Source: Erwinia sp050410775 (GTDB taxonomy: Bacteria; Pseudomonadota; Gammaproteobacteria; Enterobacterales; Enterobacteriaceae). From it: a stretch of 64,000 bases of DNA. Made by a program: the position numbers and the translations under genes. The notes under the pieces are model-generated. The model was not told where the DNA came from and did no database searches. It saw only the letters and a list, made by a program, of their open reading frames with translations. Location: the NCBI RefSeq assembly GCF_050410775.1, contig NZ_CP191229.1, one strand, 5' to 3'. Positions 1 to 8,717 of this stretch are shown piece after piece; position 1 is the first letter of the stretch, and each line of letters starts with the position of its first letter.

Positions 1-1
1 T

Positions 2-349
2 GAGCTGGGATTTCCGAAAGGGTTGATCGATCCTGGCGAAACCCCTTTTGAAGCCGCTAATCGTGAACTGAAAGAAGAGGCGGGCTTCGGCGCCGGCAAT
101 CTGGAAACGCTTGGTAAGCTGACGATGGCACCTTCCTATTTTTCCAGCAAAATGAATATCGTGGTGGCGGAAAACCTTTACGAAGAGAAGCTGGAGGGGG
201 ATGAGCCGGAGCCGCTGCCGCAGGTGCGCTGGCCGCTGGATAATTTGCTGGGGCTGCTTCAGGAGCCCGATTTTCGCGAAGCCCGCAACGTGAGTGCTTT
301 GTTTCTGGTTCGTGAATGGCTGGTGAAGCAGGGCAGAGTAAGCTATTAA
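2..349 (+). CDS. nudE: ADP compounds hydrolase NudE (3' part)
   Basis: Partial gene entering from the left edge; the reading frame is open from base 2, so no start is visible. NudE hydrolyses ADP-ribose, NADH and Ap3A. The NUDIX box is complete: GLIDPGE followed by REL and KEEAGF fits GX5EX7REUXEEXGU. The C-terminal half (APSYFSSKMNIVV, GDEPEPLPQVRWPL, EARNVSALFLVREWL) matches E. coli NudE as I recall it. A TTG at 23 is internal and not a start. It is convergent with mrcA, as in E. coli. Confidence 0.93.
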   Translation, partial: ELGFPKGLIDPGETPFEAANRELKEEAGFGAGNLETLGKLTMAPSYFSSKMNIVVAENLYEEKLEGDEPEPLPQVRWPLDNLLGLLQEPDFREARNVSALFLVREWLVKQGRVSY

Positions 350-350
350 A

Positions 351-378
351 AAAAGAGCGGGCTTTGTAGCCCGCTCTG
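351..378 (-). terminator. Intrinsic terminator between nudE and mrcA
   Basis: A perfect 10-bp stem (AGAGCGGGCT / AGCCCGCTCT) has a 4-nt loop. A run of A on the plus strand just left of the stem gives a U-tract for leftward transcripts, so it best serves mrcA. It may also slow nudE transcripts. Confidence 0.75.
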
Positions 379-435
379 CTGTTTCTCTTCAGGGACGCCC
401 CGGTCCGGCCGGCGCGTCCTTTTTGCTGCTGTCGA

Positions 436-2985
436 TCAGAAGAGTTCGTGGCTCTGGCCGTTATCCATCAGCGTCGTTCCCACGTCGTTAACGGAATATT
501 CGGTCGGCTGGGTACCCTCAATAAAGTATTCCTGACGGCTGCTACCGCCGTTTGCCAGTTTGCCAGTGCGTCGGTCGATATTGACCGTCACCACGCCCTC
601 TGGCGGCGTCAGCGGCTGAACCGGAACGCCGTCAAGCGCGGCCTTCATATAGTCATCCCAGGCGGGCTGGGCGCTTTTTGCACCCCCCTCGTAGCCTGAG
701 ATTTGATCTTTGATCGCGCCGGAGGCGGTGCTGCGCCCCAGGTTGCGCCGGTGATCGTCAAAGCCGATCCAGACAGTGGTGACCACGCCCGGACCATAGC
801 CGGAGAACCAGGCGTCTTTTGAACTGTTGGTTGTGCCGGTTTTGCCGCCGATATCGTTACGCTTCAGATCGCGGGCCGCCCGCCAGCCGGTTCCCATCCA
901 GCCCGGCTCACCAAAGATATTGGAATTCAGCGCACTTTTAATCAGGAATGAGAGCGGCGTATTGATCACGTGCGGCGCATACTGCTGTTCGCCAGACTGC
1001 TGGCCTGGCTGAGGAACTTGCTCAAGCTTAGGCTGCGGCACGGCTGCGTTGCGATCTTCCTGGGAGACGGCAACATTTTCAACGCTGTCTTCGCTCAGCG
1101 CGACGGCCTTTTTGGTCTCGCCGTAAACCACCGGAAGGTTACACTCAGGACAGGCGATTTTCGGTTTCTCTTCGAATAGCGTCTTGCCCTGTTCATCTTC
1201 GATTTTGCTGATGAAGTAAGGGTTCACCAGGAAGCCGCCGTTTGCCATCACGGCGTAACCCCGCGCCATTTGCAACGGCGTAAACGACGCGGAACCCAGC
1301 GCCAGAGACTCGGTATGGACGATATTCTGCGCCGGGAAGCCGAAGCGCTGAAGGTATTCAGCGGCATAATCGACGCCCATCGCACGCATCGCGCGCACCA
1401 TCACCACGTTTTTAGACTGCCCCAGTCCCTGACGTAAGCGGATCGGGCCATCATAGGTGGCCGGAGAGTTCTTGGGCCGCCAGTCCGATCCGGCGCCAGC
1501 ATCCCAGCGGGAAATTGGCACGTCGTTCAGGATTGAGGCCAGCGTCAGACCCCGATCCATGGCAGCGGTGTAGAGGAACGGTTTGATATTTGAACCCACC
1601 TGGCGCAGTGCCTGGGTGGCGCGGTTGAATTTACTCAAATTAAAATCAAACCCGCCCACCAGCGCCCTGACCGCGCCATTTTGCGGATCGAGTGAAACCA
1701 GTGAGGAGTTAACGTCCGGCACCTGACCCAGCCACCAGTCATTATCCACTTTCCGCACCCAGATCTGCTGACCAGCCTGAACCACTTCCGTCACTGAACG
1801 GGGCGTGCGGCCCTGCAAGGTGTCAGATTTATAAGGTCGCGCCCAGCGTACGCCGGGCAGGCCCAGGGTAACAGTAGTCCCGTCGCGTAACAGCGCTGTA
1901 GCCTCGTCGCGACCGGCACCGGTAACGACCGCCGGGATCAGCGGCCCATAGACGGGCAGCGCCTTAAGGGCTTTCAGGATCGCCGTACGGTCCCAGGCTG
2001 CTTCTCCCACCTTCCACATCACTTTAGAGGGACCACGGTAGCCGTGACGCATGTCATAGGCCATCACGTTATCCTGCACCGATTTCTGTGCGGCCAGCTG
2101 AAGCTTACGGGTAATGGTCGTCGTGACCTTAAATCCGTCGTTATAGGCGTTTTCCCCGTAGCGTTTGATCATTTCCTGGCGCACCAGTTCGGTCAGATAG
2201 GGCGCGGAAAAGGCGATTTGTGGCGCGTGATAATTGGCTTCAATCGGCGTGTTACGGGCCTCTTCATACTGGAACTGGCTGATGTAATGCTGGTCAAGCA
2301 TACGGGCCAGAACGACGTTACGACGCTGCGTCGCCCGCTCGTTTGAGTAGAGCGGATTAAAGGTCGAGGGCGCTTTAGGCAGGCCCGCAATCATCGCCAT
2401 CTCACTGAGCGAAAGCCGATCGACATTCTTGCCAAAGTAAACCTGTGCCGCCGCGCCCACGCCGTAGGCGCGGTAGCCGAGATAGATTTTATTCAGGTAG
2501 AGCTCAAGGATCTCATCCTTGCTCATCATCTGCTCAATACGGATAGCAAGGAAGACTTCCTTGATTTTACGCATCAGCGTCCGTTCCGGACTGAGGAAGA
2601 AGTTACGGGCCAGCTGCTGGGTAATGGTACTGGCGCCCTGAGACGCATGGCCCGAGAGCAGCGCGACGCTTGCCGCGCGGAAAATACCAATAGGGTCGAC
2701 GCCATGGTGTTCATAAAAGCGGCTGTCTTCGGTAGCAATAAACGCTTTTATCATTTCAGGCGGGATTTCCTGAAGCTGTAGCGGGATGCGGCGCTTCTCA
2801 CCGTACTGAGCGATCAGCTCATTGTCGGCGCTGTAGACCTGCATCGGCGTCTGAAGACGAACATCTTTCAGCGTGGCGACATCGGGCAGCTGCGGCTCTA
2901 TATATTTGTAGAGACCATAAATCGAGCCTGCTCCAAGCAAAATGCAACACACTGCAAGGATCAAAAAATACTTTACGAACTTCAC
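436..2985 (-). CDS. mrcA: Penicillin-binding protein 1A
   Basis: Bifunctional class A PBP of 849 residues (E. coli PBP1A is 850), anchored in the inner membrane and acting in the periplasm to polymerise and crosslink peptidoglycan. One N-terminal membrane segment lies at about residues 6-27. The glycosyltransferase domain follows, with catalytic Glu86 in TEDSRFYEHHG. The transpeptidase domain has its nucleophile Ser465 in SNIK, then SKN at 524-526 and KTGT at 715-718. A Gln/Pro-rich insertion lies at about 630-670 before the last motif. It is divergent from the hof operon, as in E. coli. Confidence 0.97.
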   Translation of the reverse strand: MKFVKYFLILAVCCILLGAGSIYGLYKYIEPQLPDVATLKDVRLQTPMQVYSADNELIAQYGEKRRIPLQLQEIPPEMIKAFIATEDSRFYEHHGVDPIGIFRAASVALLSGHASQGASTITQQLARNFFLSPERTLMRKIKEVFLAIRIEQMMSKDEILELYLNKIYLGYRAYGVGAAAQVYFGKNVDRLSLSEMAMIAGLPKAPSTFNPLYSNERATQRRNVVLARMLDQHYISQFQYEEARNTPIEANYHAPQIAFSAPYLTELVRQEMIKRYGENAYNDGFKVTTTITRKLQLAAQKSVQDNVMAYDMRHGYRGPSKVMWKVGEAAWDRTAILKALKALPVYGPLIPAVVTGAGRDEATALLRDGTTVTLGLPGVRWARPYKSDTLQGRTPRSVTEVVQAGQQIWVRKVDNDWWLGQVPDVNSSLVSLDPQNGAVRALVGGFDFNLSKFNRATQALRQVGSNIKPFLYTAAMDRGLTLASILNDVPISRWDAGAGSDWRPKNSPATYDGPIRLRQGLGQSKNVVMVRAMRAMGVDYAAEYLQRFGFPAQNIVHTESLALGSASFTPLQMARGYAVMANGGFLVNPYFISKIEDEQGKTLFEEKPKIACPECNLPVVYGETKKAVALSEDSVENVAVSQEDRNAAVPQPKLEQVPQPGQQSGEQQYAPHVINTPLSFLIKSALNSNIFGEPGWMGTGWRAARDLKRNDIGGKTGTTNSSKDAWFSGYGPGVVTTVWIGFDDHRRNLGRSTASGAIKDQISGYEGGAKSAQPAWDDYMKAALDGVPVQPLTPPEGVVTVNIDRRTGKLANGGSSRQEYFIEGTQPTEYSVNDVGTTLMDNGQSHELF

Positions 2986-3104
2986 CTGATATTTTCCATT
3001 TTGAGTCGATTGGGCAGTTTATAAACAATCGCGCGGTAGTATAAAGGCTAGCCATAAGCTTGGATACGTCCTTTTAACCGCTGACGACAGGGAGACCGCG
3101 CTAA

Positions 3105-3932
3105 ATGGCATTTCGGACATGGCAAGTCGGGCTGGATATTCAGAACGGGCAGCTTTGCGCCCTCGGCATCCAGCGCCGTCGAAACGGCTGGCAACTTCGC
3201 CACTGGTGGCAACAAGTGCTGCCGCAAGATACGTTAACAAACGGGCTGCTGCAACGCCCTGACGCGGTCATTACCGTACTCAGGCAGTGGCGAAAGCGCC
3301 TGCCTTACCGGATCTCGCTTCGCGTGGGGTTTCCGCCGCAGCTGGTTTTACAGCGGCATCTTGACCTGCCGGGCAGGCAATTAGGCGAGCCTGAGCGTAG
3401 CAGCTATATCGCCGCCGCGGCGAGGCGATTTTTCCCAATTGAACTGGAGCGGCTGGTGATGGATTACCGTCAGCCGCAGGAAAACCGCAGGCAGCTGTGC
3501 GTGACGGCCACCCGCCGCGACTCCCTGCAAAGCTGGCTTGACTGCCTCGCTGGGGCGCGGTTAACGCCCCAGGTCATGGAGCTGACGCCCGCCGGGCTTT
3601 GCGCGATATCACAAACGCTGCGTCCCCAGCCTGCAATGGCGCTGGTTCACCGCCTGGAAGATCACTGGCTGTGGTACGCAGGGGGTCTGGCGGGGCAAAA
3701 ATGGGGATGGCGTTCGCGGCAGGAGGTGCCCGATTTTGCCATGCTCCGGGCGCAGCATCTGCCGGAGATCGCCACGATTTACTATAGCGCCATCGGTGAA
3801 GATAACCTTCCCTCAGGCACACTGGCGCTTAATCCGCTGGATGTGCTGGCACAGAAGCAGCCGCCGCTCCCCCTCTACGCCGGTGCCTTTACGCTGGCCG
3901 CCGGGCTGGCGCTCAGACCGGAAGACAGCTGA
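3105..3932 (+). CDS. hofM: DNA-utilisation protein HofM (PilM-like)
   Basis: First gene of hofMNOPQ, the enterobacterial relative of the pilMNOPQ type IV pilus/competence system that E. coli needs to use DNA as a nutrient. It has 275 residues with no signal peptide, as expected for a cytoplasmic PilM-like actin-fold protein. The start (QVGLDIQNGQLCALGIQ) resembles the phosphate-1 strand of that fold. Its stop overlaps the hofN start (TGATG at 3930-3934), which indicates translational coupling. The assignment rests on position between mrcA and aroK plus sequence resemblance. Confidence 0.88.
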   Translation: MAFRTWQVGLDIQNGQLCALGIQRRRNGWQLRHWWQQVLPQDTLTNGLLQRPDAVITVLRQWRKRLPYRISLRVGFPPQLVLQRHLDLPGRQLGEPERSSYIAAAARRFFPIELERLVMDYRQPQENRRQLCVTATRRDSLQSWLDCLAGARLTPQVMELTPAGLCAISQTLRPQPAMALVHRLEDHWLWYAGGLAGQKWGWRSRQEVPDFAMLRAQHLPEIATIYYSAIGEDNLPSGTLALNPLDVLAQKQPPLPLYAGAFTLAAGLALRPEDS

Positions 3933-4477
3933 TGGTCTGGGTCAATTTTCTTCCGTGGCGACATCGTCAGCGGCTGGCGCAGCGCACGCGGGCCTTACTC
4001 CTGCCAGCTCTTTTAGCCCTGCTGCCTGCCAGCGTCCTTCTCCAGGCGACAGGACAGCGGGCCGTGAATGCGCAAAATTTGCATATCGTGGCGGGCTGGC
4101 AGGGAGCCACTCAGCAGCTCAGCACGTTGCAAGCGCGCGCAGCGGCGCTCACCCGACAAAAACAACAGCTTCAGCAGGCAATAGCCGCCCGGAAGGCGCA
4201 GCAGCAGAAGATGCTTGAGTGGTATCTGTTTGCCCGCGATCTGGCGGAGCAGATGCCTGAAACGCTCTGGTTAAGCGAGATAAGCCAGAACGCGGCGGGC
4301 CTCAGCCTGAAGGGCTTCAGCAAGGGAATGCGCGAGATGCATGACTTTCGTCAGCGCCTGCAGTCAGTCCGCCTTTTCCGGGGGGTGAAAACGGAAAAAG
4401 TCAGCCTGGATGAGCAGTATGGGATCCGCTTCAGCCTGGCTGGCGCAGTACAAAGCGGGGAAGGCGCGGATGAATAA
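3932..4477 (+). CDS. hofN: DNA-utilisation protein HofN (PilN-like)
   Basis: Inner-membrane protein of 181 residues. A short N-terminal tail with VNFLPWR, typical of PilN/HofN, is followed by a hydrophobic segment at about 24-42. A Gln/Ala-rich coiled coil at about 60-105 and a small C-terminal domain come next. It would couple cytoplasmic HofM to periplasmic HofO. It overlaps the genes on both sides by a few bases, so it lies in a tightly packed operon. Confidence 0.87.
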   Translation: MVWVNFLPWRHRQRLAQRTRALLLPALLALLPASVLLQATGQRAVNAQNLHIVAGWQGATQQLSTLQARAAALTRQKQQLQQAIAARKAQQQKMLEWYLFARDLAEQMPETLWLSEISQNAAGLSLKGFSKGMREMHDFRQRLQSVRLFRGVKTEKVSLDEQYGIRFSLAGAVQSGEGADE

Positions 4478-4973
4478 GCAATTCCTGAGTGGGTGGCTTG
4501 CCCTGGCGCGCTGGCAGAGATACGCGTACTGCCTGCTGTGTGGAAGCCTGATGACCCTTATCGTGTGGCTGCTTTGGGCGCGTCCCGCCAGCGCAGACGC
4601 TGCTGCTATCGCCAGCAAAAAGAGCGAGGCGATGCGTCACTACCGCAATATTTTGCGGCAGACGCGTCAGTATGGCGCGCTTAGCGTTATCGCGGCGGAC
4701 ATCGCCGGGCTGGAGGCGGCAGTGCGTGCGGTACAGATGCACCCCTTCTCTCTGCTGGAGCTGCTTGACGAAGCTGGCGGAGAACTTCTGTTATGGCAGC
4801 CGGAGGGCCATGGCGGCAGCCTGACGCTGCTGCTCAGCTGGGAGCAGGTAAAAAACGTTCTTCTTTATTTAAGCGAGCGGCATGCCGGTATTGCGCTCCG
4901 GCACTTCAGCCTCCGGCGAGAGGGAGAGCGGCTGCGGCTGCAAATGACGCTGGAAGTGGCTGATGAGATCTGA
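4470..4973 (+). CDS. hofO: DNA-utilisation protein HofO (PilO-like)
   Basis: A 167-residue inner-membrane protein with one hydrophobic segment at about 19-40 and a periplasmic remainder. I chose ATG 4470 because GGGGAAGG lies just upstream and the hofN stop overlaps it. An in-frame ATG at 4410 would add 20 unlikely residues and a long overlap with hofN. It is the partner of HofN by analogy with PilN-PilO. Sequence conservation in this family is low, so operon position carries much of the call. Confidence 0.83.
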   Translation: MNKQFLSGWLALARWQRYAYCLLCGSLMTLIVWLLWARPASADAAAIASKKSEAMRHYRNILRQTRQYGALSVIAADIAGLEAAVRAVQMHPFSLLELLDEAGGELLLWQPEGHGGSLTLLLSWEQVKNVLLYLSERHAGIALRHFSLRREGERLRLQMTLEVADEI

Positions 4974-5409
4974 ATTTCACCGGACAGCACTGACGACGAT
5001 CGTCACCGTGATCATAAGCATCACCAGCACAGAGGCAGCCAACGTCTCCGCTACCGGACGGGATCCGTTCAGGCCACCCTCATCACCGATATGCATGCCG
5101 GGAGCAGAGCCGCCACAAGCATGGCGGCTAGGGGGGATTATCGGACGGGACGCCGATTATCTCGCCTGGCTGGCGTATGCCAACGGTAAGTGGCAGCCGC
5201 GCCGGCCGGCGGCATTACTGGACGCTCACTGGCGTCTGCTTAAGGTTGAAGCCCGGAGTATTACCGTTGAAGCGCTGCAAGGGTGCGGGCCCCTCAGGAA
5301 AATTATATTACAAGGAAATCGTTATGATCAGGACGATCTGTCTGCTGATACTGCTCGCCCTCAGGCCGCTTTACGCCACCACGGCGCCGCTGTCGCTGAC
5401 GTTCGATGA
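4963..5409 (+). CDS. hofP: DNA-utilisation protein HofP (PilP-like)
   Basis: A 148-residue protein with an N-terminal hydrophobic, signal-like segment at about 8-25, then the conserved GRDPFRPP motif of HofP/PilP. E. coli HofP is somewhat shorter (about 134 residues). The start overlaps the end of hofO by 11 bases. The 3' end runs 86 bases into hofQ in another frame, so the last ~28 residues share DNA with the HofQ signal peptide. The probable role is an inner-membrane link to the secretin. Confidence 0.8.
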   Translation: MRSEFHRTALTTIVTVIISITSTEAANVSATGRDPFRPPSSPICMPGAEPPQAWRLGGIIGRDADYLAWLAYANGKWQPRRPAALLDAHWRLLKVEARSITVEALQGCGPLRKIILQGNRYDQDDLSADTARPQAALRHHGAAVADVR

Positions 5410-6571
5410 AGCCCCTGTCGGCCAGGTTTTGCAGGCGTTAGCCGCCTATCAAAAGCTGAATCTTATGCTGGCGCCCGGCGTGGAAGGCACCGTGTCGCTC
5501 AGGCTGGAAAAGGTTCCCTGGCAGCAGGCGCTGAAGCTGGTGGCGAAAATGAACCGGCTCACGGTGGAAACGGAAGGCAATATTCTGATGGTCTACCCGC
5601 AAAGCTGGCAGCAGGAGCAAAAACGCCAGCGGGCGGCGCAAAAAGAAGAGGCGAAAAACGCACAGCCGCTGGAAACGCTTGCGCTGACGCTGCGTTTTGC
5701 CGATGCGAAAGCGGTAAACGACAGCCTCCAGGCCGAACGGAGCAGGCTGATGACGCCACGCGGCAGCGTCACCGTAGACGAACGTACCAACAGCCTGCTG
5801 CTGAGGGATACGCCAGCGGCCCTTGCTGAGACGCAGCGCTGGGTCAGCGCGCTTGACGTACCGCTTGAGCAGGTTGAGCTGTCCGCCCATATCGTCACTA
5901 TCAGCGAAGAAAGTCTGCGGGAGCTGGGCGTGCGCTGGGGAATGCAGGGAGAGGAACAGGTCACGCGCGCGTTAAGAGCCAGTCAGCTGCGGGTTGATTT
6001 GGGCGTCACCGATCCGGCGATCGCCGCAGGGTTTACCCTCGGCAGGCTGAACGGCAAGCTGCTGGATCTGGAACTGAGCGCGCTGGAACAGGAGAACAAG
6101 CTGGAGATCATAGCCAGCCCGCATCTTTTTACCTCTCACCGGCAGGCTGCCAGCATCAAGCAGGGAACGGAAATCCCGTACGAAGTCTCATCCGGCACCA
6201 GCGGCAGCACGTCCGTTGAATTTAAGGAGGCGGTACTGGGCATGGACGTTACGCCAGTCGTCCAGGCCAACGATCGGATTTTGCTGAAATTACACATCAG
6301 TCAGAATGTGCCGGGCAAGACAATGCGCAGTGGAGACGGGGAGTACCTGGCGATAGATAAACAGGAGATCCAGACTCAGGTCACGCTCAGAGATGGTGAA
6401 ACGCTGGCGCTGGGCGGCATTTTCCAGCAGCACAGCGCCAGTGGGCAAAAAAAGGTGCCCGTCATCGGTGATATCCCGCTTCTCGGCACGCTTTTCCGCT
6501 ATGACGTCCGGGAGCAGAAACGGCGGGAATTAGTGATCTTCATCACACCAAGACTGATTCGTGACGAGTAA
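5324..6571 (+). CDS. hofQ: Secretin HofQ (PilQ-like)
   Basis: Outer-membrane secretin for DNA uptake, 415 residues (E. coli 412). ATG 5324 follows CAAGGAAATC and opens a clear signal peptide (MIRTICLLILLALRPLYA). Next come a secretin/TonB short N-terminal domain (LSLTFDEAPVGQVLQALA), an N1-like domain at about 120-200, and the C-terminal secretin core with the signature VPVIGDIPLLGTLFR near residues 385-399. An upstream in-frame extension to 5177 lies inside hofP and is not a start. Confidence 0.93.
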   Translation: MIRTICLLILLALRPLYATTAPLSLTFDEAPVGQVLQALAAYQKLNLMLAPGVEGTVSLRLEKVPWQQALKLVAKMNRLTVETEGNILMVYPQSWQQEQKRQRAAQKEEAKNAQPLETLALTLRFADAKAVNDSLQAERSRLMTPRGSVTVDERTNSLLLRDTPAALAETQRWVSALDVPLEQVELSAHIVTISEESLRELGVRWGMQGEEQVTRALRASQLRVDLGVTDPAIAAGFTLGRLNGKLLDLELSALEQENKLEIIASPHLFTSHRQAASIKQGTEIPYEVSSGTSGSTSVEFKEAVLGMDVTPVVQANDRILLKLHISQNVPGKTMRSGDGEYLAIDKQEIQTQVTLRDGETLALGGIFQQHSASGQKKVPVIGDIPLLGTLFRYDVREQKRRELVIFITPRLIRDE

Positions 6572-6959
6572 TGCTTTTTTTCGTCCAAACTGAGGAACCG
6601 GGTGCTTTTTTCCCTGATTGCTATCATATGCGTTTGACGCAAGAGCGGAATTAGCTTACAAGGTTTAGCGATTTTGATTTATGGGCCTCGGTTTGGCTTT
6701 AGAAGATGCATATAACCCGTTTTTTATCGTGCGCAACCGGCGTAGCCGATGCAGTGACATCGGGCTGATAAATGAAGCGGACTGAAACGCGGCCTTTTTG
6801 CGCGCAATGGGCAAGGTCAATTTAATCGGTTGCCAAAACACCTTCAGTGTTGAGATAATTTTCCTCTGACTCTCGCACTATCGCTCATGAGGTTTCAGTT
6901 CATGTCCTGTCCGGTTGGACGGGGTATCATTAACGAATTGTCTTAGTAATACCGAAAAA
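6572..6959. promoter_or_regulatory. aroK leader region (388 bp, no gene)
   Basis: There is no convincing ORF between hofQ and aroK. The stretch before aroK contains the short hairpin GTCCxGTTGGAC at about 6908-6920. It should hold the aroKB-damX-dam promoter(s), which I could not place with confidence. T-runs after hofQ (6573-6580 and 6605-6611) lack a strong stem. Confidence 0.4.
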
Positions 6960-7481
6960 ATGGCAGAGAAACGCAATATCTTTCTGGTTGGGCCTATGGG
7001 TGCCGGCAAAAGCACTATTGGGCGTCAGTTAGCTCAACAACTCAATATGGAATTTTACGATTCCGATCAAGAAATTGAGCGACGTACCGGAGCGGATGTG
7101 GGTTGGGTGTTCGACGTCGAAGGCGAAGAAGGCTTCCGCGATCGCGAAGAAAAAATTATCAACGAACTCACCGAGAAGCAGGGCATCGTGCTGGCGACCG
7201 GTGGTGGCTCAGTTAAATCACGTGAAACGCGCAATCGTCTTTCGGCTCGCGGCGTAGTGGTGTATCTGGAAACTACCATCGAAAAACAGCTGGCGCGTAC
7301 GCAGCGTGACAAAAAACGCCCTTTGCTCCAGGTAGACTCACCCCCGCGTGAGGTGCTTGAGGCGCTGGCCGATGAGCGTAATCCACTTTACGAAGAGATT
7401 GCCGACGTGACGATTCGTACCGACGACCAGAGTGCTAAAGTGGTCGCGAATCAGATTATCAACATGTTGGAAAAGAGCTGA
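6960..7481 (+). CDS. aroK: Shikimate kinase I
   Basis: Phosphorylates shikimate with ATP in the aromatic amino acid pathway; cytoplasmic. It has 173 residues, as in E. coli. The P-loop GPMGAGKST lies at 11-19, the shikimate-binding GGGSVKSRETR segment follows near 80, and the lid region has TQRDKKRPLL. I chose ATG 6960 (MAEKRNIF), which matches E. coli AroK. The longer frame from 6915 adds 15 residues with no counterpart. It is the first gene of the aroK-to-trpS superoperon. Confidence 0.97.
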   Translation: MAEKRNIFLVGPMGAGKSTIGRQLAQQLNMEFYDSDQEIERRTGADVGWVFDVEGEEGFRDREEKIINELTEKQGIVLATGGGSVKSRETRNRLSARGVVVYLETTIEKQLARTQRDKKRPLLQVDSPPREVLEALADERNPLYEEIADVTIRTDDQSAKVVANQIINMLEKS

Positions 7482-7530
7482 TCCTGGCTCTGACCGCCTG
7501 TAGGCTTCAGTAAAAAGGTGAAACAGCGTC

Positions 7531-8625
7531 ATGGAGAAGATTACCGTCACTTTGGGGGAACGCAGTTACCCCATCACCATCGCTGCCGGATTGTTCAACG
7601 ATCCGGACTCCTTTTGGCCGCTTAAGGCGGGCGATCGGGCCATGCTGGTGACTAACCAGACGCTGGCCCCGCTCTATCTTTCTTCGGTGCGCCAGCGGCT
7701 TGAAAGCGCTGGCGTACTGACTGACCAGGTTATCCTGCCGGATGGCGAACAGTTCAAAACGCTGTCGGTTATGGATCAGGTCTTCACTGCCCTGCTGGAA
7801 AAGCCCCATGGTCGTGACACTACCCTGATTGCCCTTGGCGGCGGGGTAATTGGCGATCTGACCGGCTTTGCCGCGGCAAGCTACCAGCGTGGCGTGCGTT
7901 TTATTCAGGTTCCCACGACGCTACTCTCTCAGGTAGATTCCTCCGTTGGCGGCAAAACGGCCGTTAATCATCCGCTGGGCAAGAACATGATCGGCGCATT
8001 TTATCAGCCGGCCTCGGTGGTCATCGATCTCAACTGCCTCAATACGCTGCCGCCGCGCGAGCTGGCGTCGGGTATGGCAGAGGTGATCAAATACGGCATT
8101 ATCCTCGACGGTGCTTTTTTTAGCTGGCTGGAAGCAAACCTGGAGGCGCTGATGGCACTGGATGGCGAAGCTATGGCCTACTGCATCCGTCGCTGCTGCG
8201 AACTGAAAGCGGAAGTGGTGGCTGCCGATGAGCGTGAAATGGGGCAGCGTGCGCTGCTGAACCTGGGCCACACCTACGGTCACGCCATTGAAGCCCATAT
8301 GGGCTACGGCAACTGGCTCCATGGCGAAGCCGTGGCTGCCGGGATGGTGATGGCCGCCCGGACGGCGGAGCGCCTCGGGCAGTTCTCTTCTGAAGAGACA
8401 GACAGAATCATCGCACTGCTTAAGCGTGCCGGCCTGCCGGTAGATGGGCCAGAAAGCATGCAGGCAGAAGACTATCTTCCGCATATGCTGCGTGATAAAA
8501 AAGTGCTGGCGGGTGAACTGCGCCTCGTGCTTCCGCTGGCTTTAGGCAAGGCCGAAGTGCGCAGCGGCGTGTCTCATACCCACGTTCTGGCTGCCATTAA
8601 CGACTGCCAGGCACCCGCAGCCTGA
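7531..8625 (+). CDS. aroB: 3-dehydroquinate synthase
   Basis: Converts DAHP to 3-dehydroquinate, using NAD and a divalent metal, in the shikimate pathway; 364 residues. It shows the NAD-binding GGGVIGDLTGFAA motif, SSVGGKTAVNHPLGKNMIGAF, and the metal ligands in EVIKYGII, LGHTYGHAIE and LHGEAVAAGM. It lies 49 bases after aroK in the same operon, pairing two shikimate-pathway steps. Confidence 0.97.
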   Translation: MEKITVTLGERSYPITIAAGLFNDPDSFWPLKAGDRAMLVTNQTLAPLYLSSVRQRLESAGVLTDQVILPDGEQFKTLSVMDQVFTALLEKPHGRDTTLIALGGGVIGDLTGFAAASYQRGVRFIQVPTTLLSQVDSSVGGKTAVNHPLGKNMIGAFYQPASVVIDLNCLNTLPPRELASGMAEVIKYGIILDGAFFSWLEANLEALMALDGEAMAYCIRRCCELKAEVVAADEREMGQRALLNLGHTYGHAIEAHMGYGNWLHGEAVAAGMVMAARTAERLGQFSSEETDRIIALLKRAGLPVDGPESMQAEDYLPHMLRDKKVLAGELRLVLPLALGKAEVRSGVSHTHVLAAINDCQAPAA

Positions 8626-8717
8626 CGAAATCATCGGGCATACGCCCGTCAAACTTTTGATGTAACCGCTGTTCATAACCTCTTGAGCGGCGGCGCTGCA
8701 CTACTGGAGGAGGTTGA

